Positions 1 to 13,017 of a stretch of DNA of 64,000 bases are shown in pieces (position 1 is the first letter of the stretch; every line of letters starts with the position of its first letter). A program made the position numbers and the translations under genes. The notes beneath the pieces were generated by a model. It ran no database searches. It was not told the origin of the DNA and saw only the letters and a list, made by a program, of their open reading frames with translations. The DNA comes from Azolla caroliniana (lineage: Eukaryota > Polypodiophyta): NCBI GenBank assembly GCA_043228905.1, contig JBHGNT010000010.1, positions 744,001 through 808,000 of the forward strand, in the 5' to 3' direction.

Positions 1-1248
1 GCCGATACTATGAGAAAACGGCTGAGCAGGTAATTATTTATAAAGATGTCAGCATTTAGGACATTTTAATTGTTTCTTCTCCATACCACTATCTTTATGG
101 AAAATCTTTACGAGAAAATCTTTATGGAAATATCGGCATTTAGTGCATTTGGTTTTTTCCATCTCTTTACCATTATCTATGAAGTGCTTTTGAATCGCTA
201 GTTTTTTCTCTATGTCATGATATAGGAAAAGCTTGAGAGGCGTAGACAGATGCCTTTCCACATGCATATCAATCTTGAATTGCTGGAGGCTGTGCATCTT
301 ATATCGGCTATGCTGCTTGAGGTTCCAAACATGGCAGCAAGCGTCCTTGATCCAAAGAGAAAAGTGATCAGTAAGAATTTCCGAAGGCTTGTTGATATTA
401 GTGATAGGCAAGCATTCACAGGGCCTCCTGAGAATGTGCGAGATCATGTTATGGCTGCCACTCGAGCAATGACCAAAGGTGATTGGCAAAAAGCGGTTGA
501 AGTGGTTCAAGGCCTTGATGTATGGAAGCTTCTGGCCAAGAAAGAGTCTGTGGTTGAAATGCTTAAGAGTAAGATTCAGGAAGAAGCTCTACGCACATAT
601 TTGTTTACATACTCCCCATATTATGGTGCATTGAGCTTGGACCAGCTCATGAAAATGTTTAACCTCTCAGAGCCTCAGGTTCATAGCATTGTGAGTAAAA
701 TGATGATTGCCGAGGAGCTTCATGCAAGTTGGGACCAGCCGACCCGCTGTATTGTCACTCACAATGTTGAGCCCACAAGGCTACAAGCCCTTGCAGCTCA
801 GTTTGCTGAGAAGTTGTCAGTTCTTGTTGAGAGCAATGAGAAGGCATATGAAGCACATACTGGAAGTAGTTTGGAAGGGCTTCCATCAGGAGGAAGACGC
901 AAAGAAAATCAAGAGTATGCTCCTGGTACTGGTAGTCGTTGGCAAGGAGATTTCACATATGGCCAGGGGAAACAAGGTGGATATACAGGTTATGCTGGAA
1001 CCAGGAACTATAGTGGTGGACGAGGTGGTCAGGGTAGAGGAGGTGGTTTTAGGGATTCAAGGGGTGGCCAAGGGGGAGGGCGTGGTGGTGGTGGTGGTGC
1101 GTACAGCTCTGTGTTCCAGAGCACTAGATATCAAGATGCTTATAGTAGTGTGGGTCGAACCCCTTACCAAGCTGGGCCTATGGTTCGGGGTTCTGACCAA
1201 GAAGGGGCAGGTAGAATGGTTAGCCTAACGAGGTCGGTGAGATTTTAG
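1..1248 (+). CDS. eIF3c: eIF3 subunit c, C-terminal part (partial, two exons)
   Basis: Core subunit of translation initiation factor eIF3, which acts on the 40S ribosome in the cytosol. The gene enters from the left edge. Exon 1-29 ends in CAG before a gtaatt donor; a 196-bp intron (30-225) ends in atatag; exon 226-1248 runs to TAG. Across the junction the frame reads RYYEKTAEQ then [20 protein letters not shown], the family's strongly conserved block, so the ATG at 250 is internal and not the start. The part seen is about 349 residues. It includes the conserved stretch around [11 protein letters not shown] and the PCI/winged-helix region near [20 protein letters not shown], which is the subunit-contact domain. 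The tail is Gly/Arg-rich (RGG-like, about 1010-1100), as usual for plant eIF3c. No frameshift or missing block is seen. Identification is very secure; only the N-terminal part lies outside the window. Confidence 0.96.
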
Positions 1249-3873
1249 GTCAAAAGCATTTTTGGGTAGGTTATCGGCCTTTTGAATTGTTAACTATATT
1301 TTTGTTGTCTTGAGTTGGTTTCTTGTATTGTTTTCTTTCAAATAACATTCCAAAAAGAAATGTACTGTTATTATGAGTTTTAGTGGTGGTTTTTATGAAA
1401 TTTATGAGAATTATGATGCTTAGTAATTTATATTTTCTTTTGCCATTCTAGAACTGTAGTTAATTTCCTGAAAAGTGAGTTTCAATCAAATTTGTAAAAG
1501 AGTATTCTTGTTTGAGGTGCATGTAAACTTGCCTCTATTTGATGTTCCTGACAATTGTTCATTGTTTGGTTTTTAAGTTATTAAAAAGAATGATTTGAAT
1601 GCATGCTGTGGAAGATAGAACTCTTAAAAGAAAATTTGATTACAAACTGTAAGTTAAGTTCTTTGACAGAATGTATGTCCGTCATAATTACACCTGATGA
1701 TCTCTGTCTCTGCTAGATTAATTTCTTTTGTGTAAGCATGCTATTAATTGATGTCTCCCATTAATGATTTAGAAAATAATTATTTTGCTGTTACATTTGA
1801 CAATCATACAAATGTATGCGTCAATTAAATTTGATGTATGTATAAATTGTTACATGAAATTTAATTATTTTCTTTCAGTTTTATTAGTCACCACATTGTG
1901 AAATGTTCCATTGTGCTGGATTTCTGTTTTTGTCAGCTCAAATTCTTTTAATATGTGGTGGTCCCAAGAGGTCTTTCAATACCTTTTGATCTTTTGTTGA
2001 TGATAGCAAGCAAAAACTACTCGGTTTAGAGTCAGTAACTGTATAGACTTTGTGCATCCATTAGTTGAAAGATTTGCTCATCGGCCCTCACTGTAGAAAA
2101 TAAATTATAAGAAGTTGCTTTACTTCAAACTATAACTTTATCATTGAATTGCTGGGAGAGGCTCACTCTGGAGAGCTTTGTGAGGCGAGTCTCAGTGTCC
2201 GGTTTACAAACCTCAAAAAAAATAAACCTCCTCTTCTGAATCATGAAAACATGCAAGCGATGCCCTTTTCCAGGATCTGAGGTTCAGTTTATTACCCCTT
2301 ACATCAGAAATTTTGTCGATTTCTGGCAAGCAAATTCACGCATGTTTTATTTTTATCTGATTTGACAAGGTTGCAAATGAGTTAGCATTTGTGTTTCACG
2401 ATGGCAAGCATAGTCTCTGTGACCTTCAATTTCAAGATGGTGAACATAGTCTCTCTAACATTTGAAAATGCTTCAAGGTGCTTCACTAGCCAAGTTTTAG
2501 CTGTGGCTAGTGACACGTTTAATGGTGGTGAAATGAACAGGAGTTTAGGTGCCGTTTTCGCTGACCCTGACACTATACACTGGAAGAGTAGGCACCAACC
2601 AACAATTGTTTGACATTGTTATATGATCAGGGTTTAGCGTCTCAGTATGCACCATTAGTGTTATACTAAAAATGAGGGGTGATCGTGCGTCAGTACCAAA
2701 ATCGAGGCATGAATGAATTATGATTGATTCCAGGTGTTCATGCATCAGTAAGAAAAGTGAGAAAACTGTGGTGGTTGATCGAAATAGCCTGTCAAGTATG
2801 CACAATTATCAAACGCCTTGGCAGCCAAAATCTGCCCTAAAAACGTATCACAATTCTCTTTATGTTCCCAGAGATGTATCACACATAGCGATATCATTGC
2901 GAATTACATAAAATTACACAACAAAGTGGAATTGGATCAATATAGCTCATTGCACAGAGAAATTACTGTACACAGCATATGTATTGTTAAAAGGTATGGA
3001 ATTTATCCAGACATCACAACTCTTTGAGGATATAATAGGGGGCATCTAAATCTATTTTACAAACTAAGATAAAATAGGTGGCCATTCCATACAAACAAGT
3101 GAGAATCAGAATTCCAGACACATTAATTATATTCCATTGTCAGATTAACCCTCTTTTCTGTCCACATGGCAAGCCACCTAACTGTATCAGACCCAGATGC
3201 ATCGATTCCATCAATTCCCACTATATTTTAGTGGATTTGCTTCAAGCCAGAAACCCAAGCTTCTCTCCATTCTTCTTTGCGAGTCTAATTAATCCCTGTC
3301 TTTGCTTTGCATCAGCACCAATGGATTTACAGAATTCTGTGATAACCTGATGATCAAGCAAGACATCATTTATCAGAACAACATAACCAAGGATCGGTTT
3401 AGTTAAACCATGTGTGTGTGTGTGTGAAAACACGCTTAAAAAGACGATTATAAATTAAGATGTCTTCTAGTTATGTTTTTGCGTTTGAAATTGTCATGAT
3501 TAATAAAAGCAAAGGCCGAACGTGGTGATTGTTTAGAAAGATATTCGTGACATCATTCATTCTAGAAGTTACCGGACATCATAGCTGTGGAATATCCTAC
3601 AGAAGAATTTCCCAGGTTGTATGATTTCTAGAAACTTCCTGAACGGTCAGTTAAACACGGAAAAAGGTGGAGTACAGGGCATTAAAGCATGAATGAAGAG
3701 GGATGGGATAATGAGGAATAATGACCTGAGAGTGGAGTGCGATGGCCTTCCCTCGGAGTTGATTGAACTGTTTCTTGCCCACGATGTTGCGAGTGATGAC
3801 CACCAGAGGTGCAAACACACCCTTACCCTCGTTCACATTTCCCATCATTACAACTTTATTCATCATCCTACTT
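1249..3873. other. eIF3c 3' UTR and intergenic sequence
   Basis: The first few hundred bases are T-rich and contain AATAA-like motifs, as expected for the eIF3c 3' UTR. The rest is AT-rich with only short open frames on both strands (for example 2389-2613), none of which resembles a protein I know. A short (GT)n run lies near 3411-3426. I see no gene. Confidence 0.6.
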
Positions 3874-4692
3874 GAAGAAGAAGAAGAAGAAGAAGAAGAA
3901 GAAGCGAGTGAAATGCGCTGCACTGAAGATTTGAGGTGGGCAAGACCATGGTCAGGCATGGCAAGTCCAGCCCTAGAACACAGGAACGTGGCCTCTGAGC
4001 AAGGGGCAGGAGTAAGGCAAAGAGATGCCATGGTACAATGGCGGACTCAAAGTTGGTATTATTATGATGACTCCTAGGTGGGGGGGGTGCTCCACAAGAT
4101 CTGTGCAAGAATGCAGAAAGAAAGACAGTGAACGCGTCGATTTTTTTGGGGGGGAATGTTCGTATTTGTCTGATTTTGAAATGCTCTCTGCTTCTTCTCT
4201 CTTCTCTGCGCTGCGCTGCTCTAACTCTTTACTTTCGCTTGCTATGTCTTTGTCTTTGTCTTTGTCTTCTTATTTGCTTGTTTTTTTCCCTGTGCTCTCT
4301 TTTTTCTTCTGTGCTCTGCTCTCTCTGCTCTGAAGAAGAAGAAGAAGAAGAAGAAGAAGAAGAAGAGATATTTTTGCGTGGTGATCATCCCTCCTCCACT
4401 CCTGCCTGCTGACGTGTCACCTCTCCTCGCCTCCTATTAATTAATTAAAACAGACCCCCGCCCCCACGCACCCACTGACTGACTGACTAACTGAATGAAT
4501 GAATACATACATACATACATACATACATAGGCCAACACCACACCACACCACATTTTGACTCTACATATGTCTCTGTCTCTGTCTCTGTGTGTGTACCTGT
4601 AGACTGTAGTATGAAAGAACGAACACCATGTACATACATACATACACACATTATACATACATATGTATGTATAATGTATGTATGTACATACT
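3874..4692. repeat. microsatellite cluster, GAA and TACA runs
   Basis: Two (GAA)n runs (about 3874-3906 and 4332-4367), a TCT/TTG-rich stretch between them, an (ATAC)n run near 4502-4530, CT/GT runs near 4570-4595 and further ACAT runs near 4628-4692 lie within 800 bp. A perfect 30-bp palindrome sits at 4648-4677. The long low-complexity open frames here come from the repeats and are not genes. Confidence 0.9.
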
Positions 4693-4830
4693 AACTTCTA
4701 AGGCGCGAGAGAGGAGAGGAGACCTGAAGGTCATGCGTTCGATCCACCCCAGCATTCCACTTATAGCATGCCATCCTCCTTAATCCAAGTTTCTTATATG
4801 TAGTGAAAAACACATCCCACCCATCTCCAC
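4693..4830 (+). repeat. tRNA-derived SINE-like element (head)
   Basis: The stretch 4705-4748 contains GGAGACCTGAAGGTCATGC followed by GTTCGATCC. The latter is a good match to a tRNA T-arm or internal B box (GGTTCGANNCC). The rest of a tRNA fold is too degraded for a functional tRNA gene. The antisense translation gives the RTHDLQ string often seen opposite tRNA-like sequence. A-box position and 3' end are uncertain, so the boundaries are approximate. Confidence 0.45.
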
Positions 4831-6150
4831 TCTCTCGGCATTGTAAAGTCATTTTTGGCCACCCGCCAAATATAAACGCTTTCTCACGAAATGGAAGATG
4901 AGATTGCCCATCGTGTGTCCAACACCAACAATCCACACCACCATCGTATGCATTGACCAATGTTTGATGTAGCTATGTTTGATGTAGCTGATACATTCAT
5001 TGTTACCCAAGCTCTCTCTTTAATCAGCTTACATTTTAAGGTCACTTTGTGTGCACCACAATATTTATCCAAGAACTTTACCAATGAATGTGGTAGTAGT
5101 TGAGGACAAAGAGATCATGTTACCTTTCCTACCTTTAACAAGATTTAGGACCCTTAGACCTTTTTGCCCTAATGGTAACCTTTAGGACTGGGCCTAGGCT
5201 TTAGAGAGAAAGATAAAGAGGGTATTCATGTTATGAGGCATACAAATAGTTCATCCATGGAGATGAACTTACATTCTAAGTGTACGTGTCCTACAATGAA
5301 TAAAATGGAAAAAGGATCTATTGTGAGTCCTATTGATTTACACCTCACTTTCCATTTGTTCTAGCTAATTTTTTCACTTTGTCGGTTTGAGTTGTGTTAT
5401 GGTGAGTTCTTCTATGACTCAAAACTTGTCCTCCTAATCAAAATATGGCATTTTGCATGCATTCACATACGATCTATATAAACATGGTGGTTGTGTTGGA
5501 CACTTGGAGCAATTTTCATTAAAAAACTGCAACATTGATTATCTACTATACATATCATGAAATCATAAATGACCATTTCTTCACGGTAGTCTTCACTTTT
5601 GTGGAAATTAAAGAAAAATAGAGAGGTTTCTATTCCATTCTGTTAATGTGGACTATGGATAATCACCATATTGTGTGGCCTTAAAAAGAGAGAGTGAAAA
5701 CACACACATATATCCAGGGAGGGACCAGACATACATGTATATACACCTTACATAGCTATGTGAATATATGTACATACATGCACAATGATATTTGTGGCTA
5801 TGTGTATTTCCCGAATAGATCAATGAGGGGCCATGGAGGAAATATATCACTCATATAACGTTCCAAGAATGGTGCAAGGCCACGTATGTGGTAAAAGTAC
5901 AAGGTTATATAAGTCTCGGGCGTAGGTAGGCAATGGTCTAATGTTCCAAGAATGGTCCAAGGCTAAAGTAAGTGGCAAAGTATGTATGTATGTATGTATG
6001 TATGTATGTATGTATGTATAAGAAGGTTGAAGGGAATAAGTAAGTCCATTCACATATACATACATACATATATTGCGGAGCTTATCTATACTCAGTACTC
6101 ACCCAATCAGGGCGTCCCAAATCCTATCTCTCTCTCTCTATCTCTAAGTT

Positions 6151-6183
<33 letters not shown>

Positions 6184-6325
6184 ACGTTTCTCTCTCTCTC
6201 TCTCATCATCATCATCATCCAATCTCAATCTCCTTCCCTTCCCTTCCCTTCCGTATCTGTTCGTTCATACTCTCCCTCCCATTCACAAATCAGTCTCCTG
6301 CTCTGCTTATCTTTTTTTCTTTTCC
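4831..6325. other. intergenic and 5' region of psaL
   Basis: AT-rich sequence without a recognisable gene. Around 5860-5970 a segment beginning GTTCCAAGAATGGT occurs twice about 80 bp apart. A (TATG)n run lies near 5978-6020 and a long (CT)n tract at about 6129-6203. The CT tract lies within 200 bp of the psaL start and probably forms part of its 5' leader. Confidence 0.6.
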
Positions 6326-7420
6326 ATGGCCACCACGGTTGCTATGGCGCAAGCTGCTGCTGCTGCCTCCTCCTCCTCTACTTCCATTAACAACCCTAAA
6401 CCCTCTCTGCAGCAACGCCTCAACAACAGATCCTTCTTCGGCAAAGCCCTCGGCCTCGCCCCCTCCGCTGCCCTCCACAGGAATCTCCCTTCTAGAACTG
6501 TCTCCATCAGAGCTCAGGAGAAGGTAAGCCATCTCCCCCCCCCCCCCCCCGATGGACCCAATCAGTGCTTGAATGAATGCCATTTGCTTCGGTTAGAAAA
6601 GCCCCAGTAATGAATCTTGCTTGGATATTACATATGTCCGTGTGTATGTATGGATGTTAATGCTGTATGTACATCATACGTTTGTATGATGTGGGGAATT
6701 CTGTTCAACTAGATTTACTTACACTTGAGGCGGCTTGGTGTGTAAAGCTTGATTTAAAATCTTGTGGCATTGAGTGTGTTGTGTAGATCACACATCTTGG
6801 TTCAGGACAAAGTCCCCCAATGTCTCGTCATATGATTATGTGAAGCTTTTCGTCATCTCTGATTCTATGCCATGGCATGGCATGGCATGGCGTGATGTTA
6901 TATGATATGTGATACAGCAAATTTGTGTGTGCAGTACCAAGTGATTGAGCCATTGAATGGTGACCCATTTGTCGGTTCATTGGAGACACCTGTAACATCC
7001 AGCCCTTTGATCGCATGGTATCTATCGAATCTTCCTGCCTACCGGACGGCTGTGAGCCCATTGCTACGAGGGGTAGAGGTGGGATTGGCCCATGGCTTCT
7101 TGCTAGTGGGACCCTTTGTGAAGACAGGACCCCTACGCAACTCTGAGGTGGCAGGTGCCGCTGGATCATTGGGCGCTGCTGGGCTCATTGTCATCCTGTC
7201 GGTATGCCTCACAATCTACGGTGTAGCACAGTTCAAGGAGGGTAGCCCTTCTGTTGCACCCTCTCTCACTCTCACCGGTCGCAAGAAGGAGGCTGACAAG
7301 CTCCAAACAGCCGATGGTTGGGCTTCGTTCTCCGGCGGCTTCTTCTTCGGTGGACTCTCGGGTGTTGCGTGGGCTTATTTCCTCCTCTACTCCCTCAACC
7401 TTCCCTACTTTGTCAAGTAA
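6326..7420 (+). CDS. psaL: photosystem I reaction centre subunit XI (PsaL), chloroplast precursor
   Basis: Nuclear-encoded PSI subunit of the thylakoid membrane, placed in plants beside PsaH/PsaO/PsaI at the state-transition docking side. Exon 1 is 6326-6523 (66 codons) and ends AAG before gtaagc. The intron 6524-6934 ends in tgtgtgcag. Exon 2 is 6935-7420 (161 codons plus TAA), giving 227 residues. The first ~63 residues are rich in Ala/Ser/Arg with few acidic residues (a transit peptide ending near SIRAQ). The mature part begins [12 protein letters not shown] and has the PsaL signatures [37 protein letters not shown] and [14 protein letters not shown], with two clear hydrophobic segments near the middle and the C-terminus, ending LPYFVK. 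The start is the first ATG after a pyrimidine-rich leader and has a good TTCCATGGC context. The intron begins with a 16-C homopolymer (6535-6550). The gene appears intact. Confidence 0.97.
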
Positions 7421-9912
7421 ATTCTTAGAAGGCTGTCAATATTCAAATTTGATGGGCATCTTTGTTTTCTTTCAATGTAAACGCAATTAACTCCATCATC
7501 ATCATTCATCATGAGAAATGGATTGGCTTAATCATCTAATTGCCTTTGTACACATGAATATTGTCATGAATTTGGAGATTTAGTTTGCCATTTCAAATTT
7601 TCTCACAGTTTGAGCAAAAGGAGATGAATGTTGATATATCAATGAGCCATCAATAGACTCAGTAACATGGTTGATGTATAATGTGGTTTTGTAGAGCTTC
7701 TTGCATCTCCCTAAAAAACTCTACTTATAAAACTGGGAGATTTGCTTCTTTAAACTCAGTTTGATCATGATTTACTCTAGTTATCTTCTTAGAGAGCACG
7801 ACTGGCCTCTTTATGAGGTACTTATATTGACTGCCACCTTGGATACAGTAATAATCAAGTGTCTGCACTCAGATTTGTCACGAACCCCAGCCACAATCTT
7901 GTTCCAGCTCAGTGCAATGAAGACCCTCTGATCGAAACCGTATATCATCTCATTTATAACATTACAATTTTGATGACGAATGTGATGCAACATTCGATTG
8001 TTCGAAGATACATGAAGGATATTGAAGTTGTAGTTACCCATATGCTCAATCAACCCTTGGTATTTTTTGAGCTCATAAGAAAACACCTAGGATCGGAAAC
8101 ATACCAGATTAGGAATTTGATGTAAAGGGAGATGCAAATGAATGTTCAAACATTTGGTATTACAAAGATATAAGATGCAGATCAATAATGTACTAAAGAA
8201 TGTCATGGATGAATAATCTAACCAAAACACATGGAACAACTACCCTCATCGTTAGAAAAATATGTTATGGATGTTATAGTTGTATGTGAACAAGATTAGG
8301 TTATCATGAACCAATCTTGTTAGTTGTTAGTTAGGATATTCATGATTACGGGTCAAGCTCAATCATTTCACAATACAAAATGCATGTTGAAGAAAGTGGT
8401 GGCTAGACGAACATTTGGTGTTGGCAAGCTAGATGATGCAAGCTTGCTCATGTAAGGGTGCACCAATATGAATCATTTGAAGGTGCATGATGGATGTTGC
8501 AGGCATGCATTTTCATCTACACAATGTACGTAATAAAGTGCATGGGATGTTTCCGACTGTGTTGATTAGAGAACTTAAAGAATATGCACTTGCACTTGAT
8601 ATCAACATCGTGGTTAGCACTATAGATGATTGCTTAGGGTTTAGGGATGTTAGCTACCATTCCGAGTCTCCTCACTTGAAGTACACCATGTATGTTTCCA
8701 TGGCTTCTGAGGGTTCATGAAATAACCCCAATATCTAAATCAAGTTTTTTAACATCGAGGGTGAAGAGACAGAAAATCCAAGTTATAGCGTTAGTTAGAT
8801 TCTCATACTTTTCAAGGTTCTCATCTATTGAATCATTCATTCTATGAGTCCATTGGCGTACTACTTTACACTCCATTTCCCTCTTCCACTCACTTCTAAT
8901 CTCTCTCTCTCTCTCTCTCTCTAACTTATCCTCCCCTCCTCCCAAAAATCCTGTGGTGGTGGTCCACTTTCACACTTGCAATATATTTTATGGTGTTTCC
9001 CATTGATCCATCATAGCATCAACAAATCATGAACCACCAACCATTTACTTATTTTTGGTGGATGATGCTCTCTTTTTCTAGGCTAATTGACATCCTATTG
9101 CAAATATGGGTGATAAACAATTTCAGTTGCCTTTGGAACTAAAAACAAGCTATGTGCTTATTGCATGATTGCTTATGAACATAACATGGGACTGTGGATC
9201 CTGATCATGTATGTAGCTTTAGTATTATGATTCTGATCATTTAAGAATATATCGTGTAACCATAGACCCTAAATAATGTGCTTTAAGTTTAGCTCCCCTC
9301 AACGTAGCTAGTGATTCTAGAAGCATTGATGCCATAACAACATGTTGGAAACTATTCATCCAATTAACTTTCACTTTTACTAGTTACAAGCTAGCTTGTG
9401 ATACTAGAATCACCATTGCAAGAGAAGACATGTCATTTGAAGCTATTATTCCTAGTAATGTACTTCAATTTAACATAATTTTTACTAGCAACAAAGTAGC
9501 GAGTGAAGAGATTGTCGCAAGGACTATGGACACAATTATCTCATCTCTTAACTAGGTAGGGTTGGGCCCCATTGCCAATTGTGGAAGGCTTTCATCCTAC
9601 ATTCAAATCATTGGTTTTTTGTTAATCACATTGATTGTGACCTATACATGTATGATGTAACCATGGATAAGAACATTGTGTCGTGTGAAGCTTGAACAAG
9701 TTTCTAAAATAAACCATGGTTTTAGAGGCATGAGAGAATTAAAGACTTCACCAAAAGGTTACATTAATAGAGAATGATTAATTATACATACAAAAACATG
9801 CTATGGTTTACACCATTGCAATGTTAAATAGCCTAGACATGGGATAACACTACAAATATGTATATATAACACACATATGGGATTATTGAGATGGGAACCG
9901 AAACCTGACGGC
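7421..9912. other. intergenic, between convergent psaL and CHX
   Basis: AT-rich sequence with only short unconvincing open frames on both strands (7811-8125, 8487-8720), none with a recognisable domain. A (CT)n run lies near 8899-8924. I see no gene or intact repeat. Confidence 0.6.
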
Positions 9913-12900
9913 CTAGGAGTTGGGATCGGCTTTAGCTAGGTGCATAGACATAGGCTCTAACTTAGAGACACGTTGTTGCACCACCAAAATGCAAGCATGG
10001 AAATCAGTCTCATCTGTGTGCGTTCCCACCAGGCAGTCTCCAAACATACCCAAGGAGGAGGAGGAGTAAGCATCACCATCATCTTCAGATGATGATAGTC
10101 TGGATAGCCCTCTACCCACAATGACCAAGTTCACATCATTTATGAGTGCCTTTGCCATTTGGGCTAGTGCATCTTTAAGGCCACTAGAGTCCAAGTGTTC
10201 TTCCTCATAGACCACAGAGCTAGCTTCTAAGGACTTCTCCTTGAGCTTTGAGATGGTTTGGTCATCAAGCAGCTTCTGCTTGGAGACCATTGGCACTTCT
10301 TCTTCATTAGGTGTGCATGTATACCTGATGACTCTGAGGAGGACACCAGGGTGGTCGGCCATTCTGCACGCGAGATAAAGGGCTTCGCGGTCATCGGGCC
10401 CCCCACGAAACAGTAATACAACTTTGTAAGAGAAGAAGCAAGGGTGTATAGCTGAGGGGGAGTGAGAGCCAATGATGAGGAGGGCTAGGGAGCAAGGAGT
10501 ATCTGATGGGTTGTTGAGCAGGTGGAGATAAGGCTTAGGAACTAGGGATTGCACTGAATGTGGACTAGGATTAGCTCCTAGTGCAGCTTCGTCAAGTCCA
10601 AGTGCTCTTGGTTTGATGCAAGGAAGAAGGATCAAGTTGGTCCTCTTCTTGACCGCCATGGTGGAGATGTGTTGATGCATGTGGTCAAGGTCAGAAATGG
10701 CAGCCAAAGGCTTGACCATAACTTTGGAAAGCGTCAAGGAAGGCTGAAAAGAGGGGATGAAAGCAGCTGCGCCTCCGGCCACGAGCTTTTGGCTAAGTCC
10801 ACTCCTCGACTGTAATCGCATGATTGCCGACCACCGCTCCGAGAGCTCCCCGACACGCAAAGCGTAGAGCTTGAGAGGGGCTCCTCCGCTGGCCTTCTTG
10901 TTTCCGCGCGATGCTTCGATGAGGTTCACGAGCGCGGCATATTGCTCCATTTGTTCGTGATCGTCACCACCCAGCCCTGACCCTCCTCCATTCACATAGG
11001 CGGCCGCCAATACTCTTAGCTGCTGCTTCCCCTTCTCCACACCCTCCACACATGAACCTCCACCACTGGAGCTACCCATATCCATCCCCTCCTCCTCGCC
11101 CACCTCCGCTCCTGCCTTATTATTACCTTTTCCACCCGACAGCGCCGAGACCACCGGAAATGTGATGAAAGATGTCAAGAGGCATGTCAACACGAGGATC
11201 GCGAATGCCTCGTCTGTCAAGGCCTGCAAGAAAAATTGTCTTGAATATTAGTCTAATCACTTGCACTCGTACTGTGAATGAAATTGATCCAATTTTATGT
11301 ATAGGGCGTGCGTGTGTGGATGGTTCCACCTTAGTATGTATGTTCAATTTGTAACCCACCCGAGAGAGGACCCATAAAAATTATAAAGTCTTTGAATGTT
11401 GGATTAAGGGCCCTTAAAAAGTTTCGGAGAGATGTCTCAAAAAATATAAGGTCGGATGTTTTAGAAAAGACTTTCTAACTTTACAAAGATATAAATAGAT
11501 AGATATTCTAAGTGATTGAAACATAGCCTGTGTCACCCCTACTTAAAACTACAAAAGGTTGCTATGGATGTAACTAGTCAAGGATGGAGTAGTAGTTACC
11601 TTCAGATCCCTCCCCACATTCAGCACAATCAACACGGCAAGGCCCTTGGTATTCATGAGGAAGCCCAAGATCAAGGCCCTCCGGGTCGGCAGCCCACAAA
11701 GCCTCGCAGTCACGAACGTGCCCACGATCTTCCCGACCGCTGCGGTTGCGAAAAAGAGCGCAAGGAATGCCAAGGAAACGACTCCGTGGAGGGACCCCAG
11801 ATTAGTCTTAAGCCCACTTGAAGCAAAGAAGAGAGGGAGCATGAGACCTGTCACAAAATCCTCTATCTTTTCTATTATCATCTTAGGGAAGTCATTGCCT
11901 TTGGGTATGACCAAGCCAAGCAGAAATGGGCCCAAGAGGGGGTGCACGCCAATGGCATCGCTGCAGAAACCTGTGACGAGCACGGTCACGAGGGTGATGC
12001 ACACGTATAGATCAGTCCCCTTGCCTTGCTTCAAAGCTTTGTGAGCTATGACGTTCATGAACATTCGCACCAATGTCATCATGATCACACCAAATGCAGC
12101 CCCACAAAGAAGCACCCACACAGGTGTGAGAGGGTTGTGCTTGGGACCGCCAATAGCAACTCCGACCGCAAGAAGCGTCCACACCGCCACATCATTCACA
12201 GCTGCGGCCGGCACGGCCACCTTTCCTACATCAGTAGATAATAGGCCCAGCTCTGCCATGATCCTCACAAGGACCGAGAATGCACTGATGGAAAGAGGTG
12301 TTCCCATGAAAACAATGAGCGGCGCTAGACTAGATCCTTTTGCGATAGTGTTTCTCACTAGGCCTGCCAGAGTCGCCGAAATGGCAAATGGAACCCCGAT
12401 GCCCGCCAGGCCGATCACAAGAGCTCTCTTTCCCGTCCGGCCAAGTGCTTGTAGATCGAGCTCTAGCCCCACCATGAATATGAAGAACATCAACCCCATG
12501 GTGGCCACCGTCTCGAGCAAAGGAATGCTTTGTGTTGGGAACACCTTCTCCATGTACGCCTTATTTCGACCCAATGCAGTTGGCCCTAGGAGCACACCAC
12601 CCTACAAGTAGAAAACAATAAGAACAGGACAAAGACGTTTACATATTCGCTAGAAGAAACAACAAATTGAATGGGATATGAATCAGCCTGAATATAGAGT
12701 GAGACAATCGGATGACTGAAAGAAAACGGTCTGGGTCTCAAAATGATAGCCAGTTACAACCCTGAGTGTGTGGAAGTGACGAGGATGCTTACGATGATTT
12801 CGGCAAGGACACGAGGTTGTTTGATGTGACGGAAGAGGTAGGCGAGCGAGCGGGTGACAAGGAGCACTACGACGATCTGAACGACGAGCAAAGGAAGGGC

Positions 12901-13017
12901 AAAGTTGAGGGGAATGTCACCTTGGAAGAAGCCATTGGAGACGGCATGCATGGGGTGGAAGCAATTCGGGGGGGTGGTAGAGGGAGAATTAGCCAAATTA
13001 GCATTGGAGGAGGCCAT
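9913..13017 (-). CDS. CHX-type cation/H+ antiporter (CPA2 family)
   Basis: Plant cation/H+ exchanger that moves K+ or Na+ against protons across endomembranes or the plasma membrane; which CHX member it is cannot be decided. Read on the minus strand: exon 1 is 13017-12793 (75 codons, ends LAEII before gtaagc); exon 2 is 12601-11600 (334 codons, opens GGVLLGPTALGRNKAYMEKV after tacttgtag and ends NVGRDLK before gtaact); exon 3 is 11223-9913 (436 codons plus stop, opens ALTDEAFAILV after ttcttgcag). All joins are in phase 0 and give 845 residues, normal for CHX proteins (about 800-850). Exons 1-2 and the start of exon 3 encode the Na+/H+-exchanger membrane domain with many hydrophobic helices, and VPAAAVNDVAVWTLLA contains the conserved ND pair. 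Most of exon 3 is the hydrophilic C-terminal domain, with GGPDDREAL and HLDSSGLKDAL motifs. No damage is seen. Pyrimidine-rich microsatellites (as read on this strand) lie about 470-510 bp upstream. Confidence 0.95.

Noticed and set aside
49-510. Antisense open frame opposite eIF3c
   Set aside because: It mirrors the highly conserved eIF3c exon and crosses its intron; no domain of its own.
2389-2613. Short open frame between eIF3c and psaL
   Set aside because: No recognisable domain, overlaps an equal-length antisense frame, AT-rich surroundings.
3763-4412. Open frames with poly-Glu/poly-Lys stretches
   Set aside because: Produced by GAA microsatellites; no other protein-like sequence.
6290-6583. 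Antisense Gly/Glu-rich frame over psaL exon 1
   Set aside because: Shadow of the Ala/Ser-rich transit-peptide coding sequence.
8487-8720. 77-codon frame with two TTAGGG-like units nearby
   Set aside because: No domain; two copies of GTTTAGG-type sequence are far too few for an interstitial telomere tract.
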